Positions 51,578-59,909 of a stretch of DNA of 64,000 nucleotides are shown here, in pieces. The translations under genes were made by a program, and so were the position numbers. The stretch spans positions 44,830-108,829 of the forward strand of contig PVBG01000019.1 in NCBI GenBank assembly GCA_002968845.1, read 5' to 3'. Each line of letters begins with the position of its first letter. Position 1 is the stretch's first letter. The notes under the pieces were generated by a model that was not told where the DNA came from, ran no database searches, and saw nothing but the letters and a program-made list of their open reading frames with translations. This DNA comes from Neorhizobium tomejilense. Lineage in GTDB: Bacteria; Pseudomonadota; Alphaproteobacteria; Rhizobiales; Rhizobiaceae.

Positions 51578-51697
51578 AAAAAAAGAGGGCCACTGGATCG
51601 CTCCAGGGCCCTATAAGTGTGAAGGTCAAAAAAACCTCCAGAGGGGAACAGCTGCTGCGGCGGAACTGGGAGGAAAAGCCGCCATATGCATCAGCTG
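51578..51697 (-). ncRNA. AbcR-type small RNA (lsrB-proximal copy)
   Basis: About 120 nt on the minus strand, start near 51697, end at the seven-U run 51578-51584. It has two anti-Shine-Dalgarno stretches, TTTTCCTCCCAGTTCC and CTGTTCCCCTCTGGAGG, then TTTGACCTTCACA and a terminator hairpin (AGGGCC, CTGGA / TCCAG, GGCCCT, 51586-51612). It shares about 60 nt of its 3-prime half with the distal copy. Lies directly upstream of, and in the same direction as, the distal copy and downstream of lsrB, the arrangement known for abcR1/abcR2 and lsrB/vtlR in rhizobia. Confidence 0.85.
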
Positions 51698-51703
51698 TGA
51701 GCG

Positions 51704-51732
51704 ATATGGTGGTTTTTTGTGCAGTGAACAAT
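51704..51732 (-). promoter_or_regulatory. promoter of lsrB-proximal AbcR sRNA
   Basis: -35 ATTGTT (plus 51727-51732) and -10 CCATAT (51704-51709), 17-nt spacer, same design as the distal copy but a weaker -35. VtlR/LsrB activation of abcR2 is known, so an LTTR site just upstream (around 51735-51775) is possible. TGCAC repeats occur there. Confidence 0.6.
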
Positions 51733-51876
51733 ACTCTTTTGTGCAGGACAGCCATGCGTGAGGTGCAACGCTTTAATTTAATGCGCTCAGTGGTTACATA
51801 TCAGGCGGCCGCAGAAGCCGCGAAATCCCCAGCATTCTAGGGTTTTTCGGGGCATATCCGTCTGGGCCAGCGCCGG

Positions 51877-52779
51877 TCAGAAGCTCCAGTTGCGGGCCTT
51901 GCCGACCACGAAATCGCGGAAGACTTTCAGCTTCGCGGCGTTCTTCATTTCATCCGGATAGCAGAAATAGGTGTCGAAGGACGGGATGTCGGCATTGATG
52001 GCCAGCTGAATCAGCCCCGGATCGCGGCCGACGATGTAATCCGGCAGGCAGGCGATGCCGATTCCCAGCAGGCAGGCGCGCTTGATCGAGGTCTGGCTGT
52101 TGATCTGCAGATGCGGCGTGCGGGTATTGTCCGACGACCGGCCCGCGTATTCCAGCCAGTTGACGTCGAGCAGGTAGTTCGGCGCCGGTTCCCCGAAGGT
52201 GATGATGCGATGTTGGTCGAGATCCTCGACGGATTGCGGCTCGCCGTAACGGTTGATGTAGGAGGGGGCGGCATAGACGTGCATGTGCACGGTGAAGAGC
52301 TTGCGCTGGATGAGGTCGGACTGCACCGGCTGACGAAGCCGGATGGCGCAATCCGCATGGCGCATGTTGACGTCCACTTCCTCGTTGTCGAGGATCAGCT
52401 GGATCGACATTTCCGGATAGAGCTGCAGGAATTCCTGCACCTTGTCGGTGAGCCAGCCCTGGCCGAGGCCGACGGTCGTCGTCACGCGCAGCTTGCCGGA
52501 CGGTTTTTCCGTCGTCTCGGTGAGCTGCATCTTCACCGTTTCGAGCTTCAGGAGCACGTCGTGGGCGGTGCGATAGAGAAGCTCACCCTGTTCGGTGAGG
52601 ATCAGGCCGCGTGCGTGGCGATGGAAGAGCTTTACCCCGACATCCTGTTCCAGCGCGCTGACCTGACGGCTGATCGCCGACTGGGAAAGATGCAGCTTGT
52701 CGGCCGCATGGGTGAAGGATCCCGCCTCCGCCGCCGCGTGGAAAATGCGCAGTTTATCCCAGTCGAGCGGCACACCCAT
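51877..52779 (-). CDS. lsrB: LysR-type regulator LsrB/VtlR
   Basis: 300 residues, the length of LsrB. N-terminal wHTH (AGSFTHAADKLHLSQSAISRQ then VSALEQDVG) and a typical LTTR effector domain. Cys at 144, 236, 244 and 273; LsrB homologues respond to redox state through Cys, but which of these is used is not clear here. Downstream of trxB by 9 bp (trxB-lsrB unit) and next to the AbcR sRNAs, the arrangement in Sinorhizobium and Agrobacterium, where it controls redox, envelope and abcR2 expression. Confidence 0.93.
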   Translation of the reverse strand: MGVPLDWDKLRIFHAAAEAGSFTHAADKLHLSQSAISRQVSALEQDVGVKLFHRHARGLILTEQGELLYRTAHDVLLKLETVKMQLTETTEKPSGKLRVTTTVGLGQGWLTDKVQEFLQLYPEMSIQLILDNEEVDVNMRHADCAIRLRQPVQSDLIQRKLFTVHMHVYAAPSYINRYGEPQSVEDLDQHRIITFGEPAPNYLLDVNWLEYAGRSSDNTRTPHLQINSQTSIKRACLLGIGIACLPDYIVGRDPGLIQLAINADIPSFDTYFCYPDEMKNAAKLKVFRDFVVGKARNWSF

Positions 52780-52788
52780 CGTTCAACG

Positions 52789-53763
52789 TCACTCCGCGGC
52801 TATGGCAACCGGCTGGATGCCGGAGAGGTAACGTTCGGCCTCGAGCGCTGCCATGCAGCCCATGCCGGCGGCGGTGATCGCCTGGCGGAAAGTGTCGTCC
52901 GTCACGTCGCCGGCGGCAAACACGCCGGGCACGTCGGTGGCGGTCGAATCCGGTGCCGTCCAGAGATAGCCGTTCGGCTTCATCTTCAATTTGCCCTGGA
53001 ACAGTTCTGTCGCCGGCGCATGGCCGATCGCCACGAAGACGCCATGGATCGGGAAGTCGGTAACCGTACCCGTCTGAGTATTGCGCAGCTTGACGCCCTC
53101 GACGGACGGCGGCATCGGCGCCTTGGCCGGCTTGCCGGTGATCTCGGCGATTTCGGTATTCCACAGCACGTTGACGTTGGGGCGCTGGAAAAGGCGTTCC
53201 TGCAGGATCTTTTCCGAGCGGAAACTATCGCGGCGATGCACCACGGTGACCGTCTTGGCGATATTCGACAGGTAGAGCGCTTCCTCGACCGCGGAATTGC
53301 CGCCGCCGACCACGATCACGTCCTTGTTGCGATAGAAGAAGCCGTCGCAGGTGGCGCATGCGGAGACGCCAAAGCCCTGGAACTGCTGTTCGGTTTCGAT
53401 GCCGAGCCATTTTGCCTTGGCGCCGGTCGAAATGATGATCGTCTCGGCGGTCCAGACGGCGCCAGAATCGGTGCGCACGGTGAAGGGGCGATGGTGGAGT
53501 TCGACTTCGGTGACGAGGTCGTTGACGATCTCGGCGCCCACATGGGTCGCCTGTTTCAGCATCTGCTCCATCAGCCAGGGACCCTGGATCGGATCGCCGA
53601 AGCCCGGATAGTTTTCGACATCCGTGGTGATCATCAGCTGGCCGCCCTGTTCCATGCCGGCGATCAAAACCGGTTTCAGCATGGCGCGCGCCGCATAGAT
53701 GGCGGCCGTATAACCGGCCGGGCCGGAGCCGATGATCAGGACCTCGGTATGACGGGAGGACAT
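52789..53763 (-). CDS. trxB: thioredoxin reductase
   Basis: 324 residues from ATG 53761-53763 (MSSRHTEVLIIGSG), with GAAAGGA upstream. FAD site GSGPAGYTAAIYAAR, redox-active CATC (ACATCDGFFYR), NADPH site GGGNSAVEEALYL and C-terminal FAD motif VFAAGDVTDD. Reduces thioredoxin with NADPH. A TTG start six codons upstream is unlikely. First gene of a trxB-lsrB unit. Confidence 0.96.
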   Translation of the reverse strand: MSSRHTEVLIIGSGPAGYTAAIYAARAMLKPVLIAGMEQGGQLMITTDVENYPGFGDPIQGPWLMEQMLKQATHVGAEIVNDLVTEVELHHRPFTVRTDSGAVWTAETIIISTGAKAKWLGIETEQQFQGFGVSACATCDGFFYRNKDVIVVGGGNSAVEEALYLSNIAKTVTVVHRRDSFRSEKILQERLFQRPNVNVLWNTEIAEITGKPAKAPMPPSVEGVKLRNTQTGTVTDFPIHGVFVAIGHAPATELFQGKLKMKPNGYLWTAPDSTATDVPGVFAAGDVTDDTFRQAITAAGMGCMAALEAERYLSGIQPVAIAAE

Positions 53764-53999
53764 GGAGTAATTTCCTTTCAAAGACCGGTCGACGTTTCGT
53801 TGCCCCTCATATAGGTGGTCGATGTCCGGTCTGCCGCTTTAGAAGCGCCATGTAAGATCGATCCATGCAGCAATGCAAGGGCAGCCTTGCACTAACAACA
53901 GATCAGTTGGCATGGAAACCGAAGCCAAGCGCCCCAAGACATATTCTTGCGTAAAATTCCTCTTGCGATAAAAGCACTGCAGAATTGAAGGGAACCTAT

Positions 54000-54467
54000 G
54001 TGCTTCGCGCCGATCTTGATGCCATCGACCTAAAAATCCTGCGGGAATTGCAACGTGACGGGCGCATGACCAATGTCGAGCTCGCAGAACGCGTCGGCAT
54101 TTCCGCCCCGCCCTGCCTGCGCCGCGTGCGCAAGCTCGAGGAAGCCGGCATCATCGAAGGCTATCACGCGCTTCTCAACGCACCGAAACTGGGCGTGGAT
54201 CTCGTTGCCTTCTGCATGGTCGGGCTAAAGCGCCAGTCGGACGCGGACCTCAAGGCCTTCGGGGCGAAGGTCCAGCAATGGCCGATGGTGCGGGAGGCCT
54301 GGATGGTCAACGGCGACAGCGATTTCCTGCTGCGCTGCGCGGCCCAGAACCTCACCGTCTTCCAGGATTTCGTCATCGAGGTACTGACCGCCGACCAGCA
54401 TGTCGATACCGTCCGCACCATGCTGACCATCCGTCAGGTGAAGCATCTGGGGCTGGTGGAAATCTGA
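54000..54467 (+). CDS. Lrp/AsnC-family regulator
   Basis: 155 residues from GTG at 54000, with AAGGGAA 6-7 nt upstream. HTH DLDAIDLKILRELQRDG and ELAERVGISAPPCLRRV, then the RAM ligand-binding domain (EGYHALLNAPKLG, VMVNGDSDFLLR-type segment, TIRQVKHLGLVEI). The frame also opens at TTG 53985, but the ribosome binding site fits GTG 54000. Divergent from trxB by 236 bp. Likely amino-acid-responsive. Confidence 0.92.
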   Translation: MLRADLDAIDLKILRELQRDGRMTNVELAERVGISAPPCLRRVRKLEEAGIIEGYHALLNAPKLGVDLVAFCMVGLKRQSDADLKAFGAKVQQWPMVREAWMVNGDSDFLLRCAAQNLTVFQDFVIEVLTADQHVDTVRTMLTIRQVKHLGLVEI

Positions 54468-54494
54468 AGCTGACCGTTGCCGGCGGGCGCCTCG

Positions 54495-55274
54495 TCACTT
54501 GCTCCCAGAAGGACGAAACCGCTTCTTGTGGATGAAGGCGATCAGCTTGTCTTCCATCAGGCGCCGCTGCTTGGCGAACGCGTAGAACCATTTCCGCTTG
54601 TTGGTCTTTCTGGCCCGGCCGGAGCTTGCCAGGATTTCGCTTGCGGCATCCGTGGTGGTGACGGGCGAGGGCCAGAAGGAGTAGCCGTGGCCGGTGCGGG
54701 TCAGCCAGTGGCGGAAATAATTGTCAACCGGGGCGAACATCTTGCCATGTTCCTCGATGAAGAGCCGGGCGCCTTCGCGCGACCAGACGATCGCGCTCGT
54801 CGTCATCGGGAAGTAATGGGCGGCCACCAGTTCGCAGTCGTGTCCGCCGATGCTGTAACGGGCGAGCGGTGTGGCGATCTTCAGCTTGTTGTTGCCGATA
54901 TTGATCAGCCGCCAGTCGGGATCGACCTTTTCGAGATCCGGCAGGGCCGCTTCGAGCAGTTCGACCGGGTTGCAGAGCGGCAGCGCATCGTCTTCCAGCA
55001 CCAGTGCATAACGGGCGTCGGATTTCAGGAAATGTTCGGCAACTTTCAGGTGGCTGCGGTAGCAGCCGATTTCGCCGCCGACGAGGGTGCGGCCCATATA
55101 ACTCTGGGCGCGCTCGGCATCGTAGTCCGGGATCGTCACGAGATCGAACTTGCGGCCGTCGACGGCGGAGATCCGTTCGAAGGCGATGCCGAAGGCTGAA
55201 AGACGGTCGCTGATGGTCTGCAGGCGGTCATTGCTGCCATCCAGATTGATGACATAGGTCTCAAGCGATTGCAT
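54495..55274 (-). CDS. glycosyltransferase family 25 protein
   Basis: 259 residues: TYVINLDGSNDRLQTI at the N-terminus, RISAVDGRKF, GRTLVGGEIGCYRSHLK and the DXD-type YALVLEDDALPL, then HYFPMTTSAIVWSREGAR and WPSPVTTTD, the GT25 (LPS beta-galactosyltransferase-like) signature. The basic C-terminus (GRARKTNKRKWFYAFAK) may associate with membranes. Probably decorates LPS core or another envelope glycan. Convergent with the Lrp gene, 27 bp apart. Confidence 0.88.
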   Translation of the reverse strand: MQSLETYVINLDGSNDRLQTISDRLSAFGIAFERISAVDGRKFDLVTIPDYDAERAQSYMGRTLVGGEIGCYRSHLKVAEHFLKSDARYALVLEDDALPLCNPVELLEAALPDLEKVDPDWRLINIGNNKLKIATPLARYSIGGHDCELVAAHYFPMTTSAIVWSREGARLFIEEHGKMFAPVDNYFRHWLTRTGHGYSFWPSPVTTTDAASEILASSGRARKTNKRKWFYAFAKQRRLMEDKLIAFIHKKRFRPSGSK

Positions 55275-55620
55275 TTTACCCTTTTTCGGCGATGAGGCGC
55301 AGCGGCTTTTCGTCCGCCACGGCCGCTTCCGTCGCCGGTAGACTTGTGATGGTGCGTCGACTTGGTCGAAGCTGTTTGAGCTTTGCTATATCGTGGCCCG
55401 GCCTTTTTGGGAACAAGCGGGGCTTTCTTCCCGATAACATCGGCCGAACCGGTGCGGAAGGGTCACTGCAGCCCCATCCTGCCCAGCCCCCAAGATTTCA
55501 GCGACAACCATTCCCATACCCCTTGCGCAGGTTTTTCAACCGTAACATATAGGCGGCGCTGCCTATAGATGCTGGTTTCCGGTATAAAGCGGCGGAAAAC
55601 AGACAGGCGAGGCGACATCG
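55275..55620. other. intergenic region between divergent glycosyltransferase genes
   Basis: 346 bp holding the promoters for both. Short frames (55292-55552, 55383-55568 plus) lack ribosome binding sites. The start of the plus-strand gene is preceded by AGGCGAGGCGACATCG. Nothing further is seen. Confidence 0.35.
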
Positions 55621-56646
55621 ATGCGGGTTCACCAGTATATTTTCGGCAAGGACGGCGGGGCGGAGAAGTTCTTCGTGCATCTGGTCGGCGCGCTTGCGCG
55701 GCGTGGCGTAGAGCAGACGGCCGTAATGCGCTGGAACCGCCGCTGGAAGCCGGATGTCGAGGCCCATGCCAAGGTGATCGAGAGCAATTTCCGCAACCTG
55801 TCGATCGACCGTATCCTTCTGCCGATGAAGGTGCTGTCCATGGCAAAGCGCGACAAGGCCGACGCGATCATTTCCTGGTCCACCCGCGGCGCCCGGCTGA
55901 TGCCGGACTACAAGGGCGGTATCAAGCTCTCCCGTCTCGGCGACTATCCGACCCACCTCGGTTATTTCAAGAATTCCGACATTCTCGTCTGCAATACGCC
56001 CGGCATTGCCGACCATGTGCGCAACAATCTCGGCTGGACCCGCGGCGTCGAGGTGATTTCGAACTTCACCGATACGTCGGTCGTGGCGCCGATCTCAAGG
56101 TCGGTTGCCGATACGCCGGACGGCGTGCCGCTGATCATGACGATGGGCCGTTTCGTCAAGCGCAAGCGTTTCCACCTGCTAATCGAGGCGATGGCGGCGG
56201 TGCCGGACGCCTATCTGTGGATCGCCGGCGACGGCGAGGAGCGGGAAGCGCTGGAAGCTGTCATGCGAGAGCACAAGATGGAGAACCGGGTGCGGTTCCT
56301 CGGCTGGCACAAGGATACGCGGCCGTATCTTGCCGCCGCCGACATCTTCATCATGCCATCCAGCCACGAGCCGCTCGGCAACGTCATTTTCGAGGCATGG
56401 GCGCAGGGCAAGCCGGTGATCTCCTCGCGCTCGGAAGGGCCCTCCTGGTTCGTACAGCACGGCGAAAACGGTCTGCTCGTCGATATCGACGACGTCCCGG
56501 GCTATTCGCACGCCATCAACCAGTTGATCGCAGATCCTCAGCTGGCTGCGAGCCTTGGCGAAAAGGGCAGGGCGACGCTGGTCGGACAGTTTTCGGAAGA
56601 GGCGGTGGCGAACGCCTATATCGAGCTTTTCAAGCGGAAGCCGTGA
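55621..56646 (+). CDS. glycosyltransferase family 4 (GT-B)
   Basis: 341 residues. GT-B fold with N-terminal MRVHQYIFGKDGGAEKFFVH and a C-terminal GT1/GT4 domain: LIMTMGRFVKRKRFHLLIEAM, IAGDGEEREAL, FLGWHKDTRPYLAAADIF and the EX7E motif in SSHEPLGNVIFEAWAQG. Transfers a nucleotide-activated sugar to an envelope glycan. A second upstream frame overlaps it and is a shadow. Overlaps the convergent GT4 gene by 17 bp at the 3-prime ends. Confidence 0.92.
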   Translation: MRVHQYIFGKDGGAEKFFVHLVGALARRGVEQTAVMRWNRRWKPDVEAHAKVIESNFRNLSIDRILLPMKVLSMAKRDKADAIISWSTRGARLMPDYKGGIKLSRLGDYPTHLGYFKNSDILVCNTPGIADHVRNNLGWTRGVEVISNFTDTSVVAPISRSVADTPDGVPLIMTMGRFVKRKRFHLLIEAMAAVPDAYLWIAGDGEEREALEAVMREHKMENRVRFLGWHKDTRPYLAAADIFIMPSSHEPLGNVIFEAWAQGKPVISSRSEGPSWFVQHGENGLLVDIDDVPGYSHAINQLIADPQLAASLGEKGRATLVGQFSEEAVANAYIELFKRKP

Positions 56647-57712
56647 TTCGGTAGATATTGCCGAGCAGTTTGGCCTCGCCCTCAATGCTGAAATTTTCCA
56701 GCGCGTGGGCGCGGGAGCGAGCCGAAGCGGCCTTGCGTCGGGCTTCGTTGTCCATGAAGGCGGCTGCTGCCTCGGCCATGGCATCGACGTTGTCGCGGGC
56801 GATGATCACGCCGGTCTCTTCGTCGCCCGTCACCAGAAGTTCAGGAAAGGCGCCGACATCGGTGGCGATCACCGGCACCGCGGTCGCCATGGCTTCCAGC
56901 GGCGTCAGCCCGAAACCTTCCCAGCGCTGTGGCGCGATGAAGAGGTCGAGGGCGCGATACCATTCGTTGATATCGGTATGCTCGCCGACGAACAGGATGC
57001 GGTCGGCAAGGCCGGCGGCGGCGACCTTGTTCTTCAATCCGTCCTCGAAATCCACATGCGGGCCGGTGGCGCGGCCGGCGACGATCGCCGACCAGTCCTT
57101 GCGCTCGGAAAGTAACCGGATCATCGAATCGACGAAGAGATCGGTGCCCTTCTGGCGCCGCACGCGGCCGAAGCAGCCGACGATCTTCTGTGCCGGATCG
57201 AGGCCGCGAGCGCGCTTGGCCTCACCCTTGTCCGATGGCGGCGAGAAGCGGACGGTATCGATGCCGTGCAGCACCACGGTGTTCTTGACCGTCAGGTAAT
57301 CGGCCGTCTTGCCGCTGGTGGCGATCACGCCGTCCATCTTCGAGACCAGCCATTTCGTCCAGCCGGTATGGTGCCGTTGCGAGGCGGAGGTGAAGACGAT
57401 TTTCAGCGGCATGCGCAGCACGTCACGCATGAAAATTGCCGGCAGCATCTCGATATTCCGGCGCGCGTGCCAGATCCGGCACCGTTTGCCGCGCGGCGGC
57501 GACCAGAGGCGGAAGAGGTCGCGGTAACGGATATGCGGCAAATCGGCAGGCAGACCAGGGCCAAGCGCTGCGACCTTCTGGCCGAGCAATCTCTGGACTG
57601 GCACGAGCTGGATGATCGTCGACGTGACGCCAGAGAGCCGCCGCTTGAAATTCGGCGCAATCACTTCGACGTCACGGATATCGATGATGGCGGGATCGCC
57701 GCTTTTACCCAC
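56630..57712 (-). CDS. glycosyltransferase family 4 (GT-B)
   Basis: 360 residues: IRDVEVIAPNFKRRLSGVTS, KVAALGPGLPADLPHI, RIWHARRNIEMLPAI, then the GT4 domain KIVGCFGRVRRQKGTDLFVD, FVGEHTDINEWYRALDLF and the EX7E motif in APQRWEGFGLTPLEAMATA. It resembles the LPS-core mannosyl/glucosyltransferase (LpcC-like) type, but the name is not certain. Tail-to-tail with the other GT4 gene. Starts 6 bp after greA ends. Confidence 0.9.
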   Translation of the reverse strand: MGKSGDPAIIDIRDVEVIAPNFKRRLSGVTSTIIQLVPVQRLLGQKVAALGPGLPADLPHIRYRDLFRLWSPPRGKRCRIWHARRNIEMLPAIFMRDVLRMPLKIVFTSASQRHHTGWTKWLVSKMDGVIATSGKTADYLTVKNTVVLHGIDTVRFSPPSDKGEAKRARGLDPAQKIVGCFGRVRRQKGTDLFVDSMIRLLSERKDWSAIVAGRATGPHVDFEDGLKNKVAAAGLADRILFVGEHTDINEWYRALDLFIAPQRWEGFGLTPLEAMATAVPVIATDVGAFPELLVTGDEETGVIIARDNVDAMAEAAAAFMDNEARRKAASARSRAHALENFSIEGEAKLLGNIYRITASA

Positions 57713-57718
57713 GGGCGG

Positions 57719-58195
57719 TCAGCCCCAGGAAATGGCGAGGATTTCGTAGGCCTTGGAGCCGCCGGGGGCGACAACTTCGATGGAATCGCCCTTTTCCTTG
57801 CCGATCATCGCACGCGCGATCGGCGAAGAGATGGAGATACGGCCAGCCTTCACATCGGCTTCCTGGTCACCGACGATCTGGTAGACCTTTTCCTCTTCCG
57901 TATCCTCGTCGATAAGTTTGACGGTCGCGCCGAACTTGATCTTCGAGCCGGACATCTTGGACAAATCGATGACTTCGGCGCGCGCCGTCAGATCTTCGAG
58001 TTCCGTAATACGGCCTTCGTTATGGCTCTGGGCCTCCTTGGCAGCATGGTACTCGGCGTTTTCCGAAAGGTCGCCATGGGCGCGCGCTTCTGCAATTGCC
58101 TCGATGATACGGGGACGCTCCTCCTGCTGGCGCCAGCGCAGCTCTTCCTGCAGTTTGGAAAAACCGCTCTGCGTCATCGGTACCTTTTCAACCAT
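57719..58195 (-). CDS. greA: transcription elongation factor GreA
   Basis: 158 residues, the usual GreA length, from MVEKVPMTQSGFSKLQEEL (ATG 58193-58195). An N-terminal coiled coil (LRWRQQEERPRIIEAIAEAR, then AHGDLSENAEYHAAKEAQSH) carries the conserved acidic tip D/E-SENAEYH used to stimulate RNA cleavage in stalled polymerase; a C-terminal FKBP-like domain follows (VYQIVGDQEADVKAGRIS). The longer frame to 58237 is rejected. Upstream of a GT4 gene, with no functional link. Confidence 0.96.
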   Translation of the reverse strand: MVEKVPMTQSGFSKLQEELRWRQQEERPRIIEAIAEARAHGDLSENAEYHAAKEAQSHNEGRITELEDLTARAEVIDLSKMSGSKIKFGATVKLIDEDTEEEKVYQIVGDQEADVKAGRISISSPIARAMIGKEKGDSIEVVAPGGSKAYEILAISWG

Positions 58196-58422
58196 TTCCT
58201 TGTCCTTCAGGCGCATGCCCGCGGATGCCGCGGACACAAAAAGAAACAGGTTCCGGAGCGAAACTTCGGAACCATCGTAAAATCAGAATGTGGGTCACTA
58301 TAACAGAATTTCGACAGCGAGCGCTAGGAATTTCGAAACCTTGTCCGTGTGCCCCTCCTTGGGCATGTGGATGCAAGCGGCACCATTTGTCAATGACTTG
58401 ACGGGCCGAAAAAGAACATTTA

Positions 58423-58719
58423 GTGAACATGCTAATGAAGAAGTCGCTGAAAGAACGCCTGGCGATCCTTTCGGATGCCGCCAAGTACGATGCTTCCTGT
58501 GCCTCCAGCGGAACTGGGAAGCGGGATTCGTCCGCGACAGGCGGGCTCGGCTCGACGGAGGGCTCCGGGATCTGCCATGCCTATGCGCCGGACGGGCGCA
58601 CGCTCTTCGTGACGGTGCATCCGTCCTATCTGCTGCGCATTCACGACGAGGGCAGGAAGGCGGAGGAGCTTGTCCGATTCAGGCAGGACATGAACCGGAT
58701 CAAGCGCTTGGCGGCGTGA
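58423..58719 (+). pseudogene. in-frame deletion relic joining radical-SAM repair gene to UdgX-like gene
   Basis: 98 codons from GTG 58423 (or ATG 58435) are open. The first part reads like the N-terminus of the putative DNA-repair radical SAM protein (rSAM_link_UDG): ERLAILSDAAKYDASCASSG, then GSTEGSGICHAYAPDGR. From about residue 60 it switches to the C-terminus of a UdgX-type uracil-DNA glycosylase: LFVTVHPSYLLRIHDEGR, then EELVRFRQDM. These two genes are normally adjacent in this order. The join near 58595 is in frame at a shared D-G-R. All catalytic portions (CxxxCxxC cluster, UDG core) are missing, so it cannot be functional in either role. Confidence 0.75.
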
Positions 58720-58868
58720 GTGGAGAGACTGATTCAGGTGGGGATTCTGCGGCGCAATCGAGGCTGGGATTGGTGCGGGTGTTTTGGAGGTATTAAATTA
58801 AAGGCTGTGCTTTCTGTGGATGTCGTTCTAACTTGACTGCGATGTGAGGGGTGGTTCCGGGGGCGACA

Positions 58869-59903
58869 ATGACCAGCACATATATAATTTCTGCAAGAAA
58901 GCGTGAGGGCACCAACTTCACCGAAGAGCCAGGGCCGATAAGGTTCCTCAAGGTTCCGAGCGGCGTCAATCATTACGATGCCAGTCATGTCATTTCCAGC
59001 AGCAAGGATTGGGTCTCCGAAGTACAGGGGCTTGCGGATGGAGACGAGAATCCGAATTCGATTGACCCGCGTGGCGACGTGCTCATATTCATTCATGGCT
59101 ATAACAACGCCATTCCCAATGTGATCGAGCGCGTCAGGCAGCTAAAGAAAGATATGAGGGCTGAAGGTTGGCGCGGCGAGATCGTTGCGTTCGACTGGCC
59201 TAGCGACAATCAGACTCTGAACTATCTGGAGGACCGATGGGATGGTGCGGCCGTCGCTGCCGAGCTTGTGACCAAGGGCATCCTTTTGCTCAGCCAGGCA
59301 CAGAAGGCCGGTTGTGAGACCAACGTGCACCTGATAGCCCATTCTGCAGGGTGCTATGTCACCCTTGAGGCTTTTGCGCAGGCCGAGAAAAAGGGGGAGC
59401 TCTTCAAGAGCGATTGGCGTATGGGTCAAGTCGCTTTTATTGCGGGTGACGTCTCCAGCGATAGTCTTGCTCTGTCAAGCGACTGGAGCCAGCCCATGTT
59501 TAGGCGGATCATGCGCTTTACCAATTATTCCAATCCGTTTGATTCAATGCTCGCTGTCTCCAATGCGAAGAGACTCGGCGTTGCTCCGCGCGCGGGGCGT
59601 GTCGGCTTGCCGATCCTCGTCAATTCGAAAGCGGTCGACGTCGATTGTGGCGATTATTTCAAGGGTGCCGATCCGAAGTCGCAGCCGAGTCTCGGCTCCT
59701 GGACGCATTCCTGGCATATTGGCAATCGGCTGTTTGCCCGAGATCTCTCCATGACACTCGAAGGCGCCATTGACCGCCAGGCCATCCCAACCCGGAAAAT
59801 GAAAAATGGCCGCTTGACCCTTCAAGAGGGAACACGGCCAAAGTTCCAGGGGGACTGGCATATCAAGGACGATGCGAAGACGGCGTCCGCTCGCATCGCC
59901 TGA
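58869..59903 (+). CDS. alpha/beta hydrolase (DUF900 family)
   Basis: 344 residues from ATG 58869, with GGGGCGACA upstream. DUF900-type alpha/beta hydrolase: VLIFIHGYNNAIPNVIERV (oxyanion region), nucleophile in IAHSAGCYV, an acidic residue in YSNPFDSML, and His in WTHSWHIGNRLF. The N-terminus has no signal peptide. Its substrate is unknown; members act on esters or lipids. The base composition is lower in GC than its neighbours, a hint of transfer. Convergent with carB, 6 bp apart. Confidence 0.82.
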   Translation: MTSTYIISARKREGTNFTEEPGPIRFLKVPSGVNHYDASHVISSSKDWVSEVQGLADGDENPNSIDPRGDVLIFIHGYNNAIPNVIERVRQLKKDMRAEGWRGEIVAFDWPSDNQTLNYLEDRWDGAAVAAELVTKGILLLSQAQKAGCETNVHLIAHSAGCYVTLEAFAQAEKKGELFKSDWRMGQVAFIAGDVSSDSLALSSDWSQPMFRRIMRFTNYSNPFDSMLAVSNAKRLGVAPRAGRVGLPILVNSKAVDVDCGDYFKGADPKSQPSLGSWTHSWHIGNRLFARDLSMTLEGAIDRQAIPTRKMKNGRLTLQEGTRPKFQGDWHIKDDAKTASARIA

Positions 59904-59909
59904 TATGGC

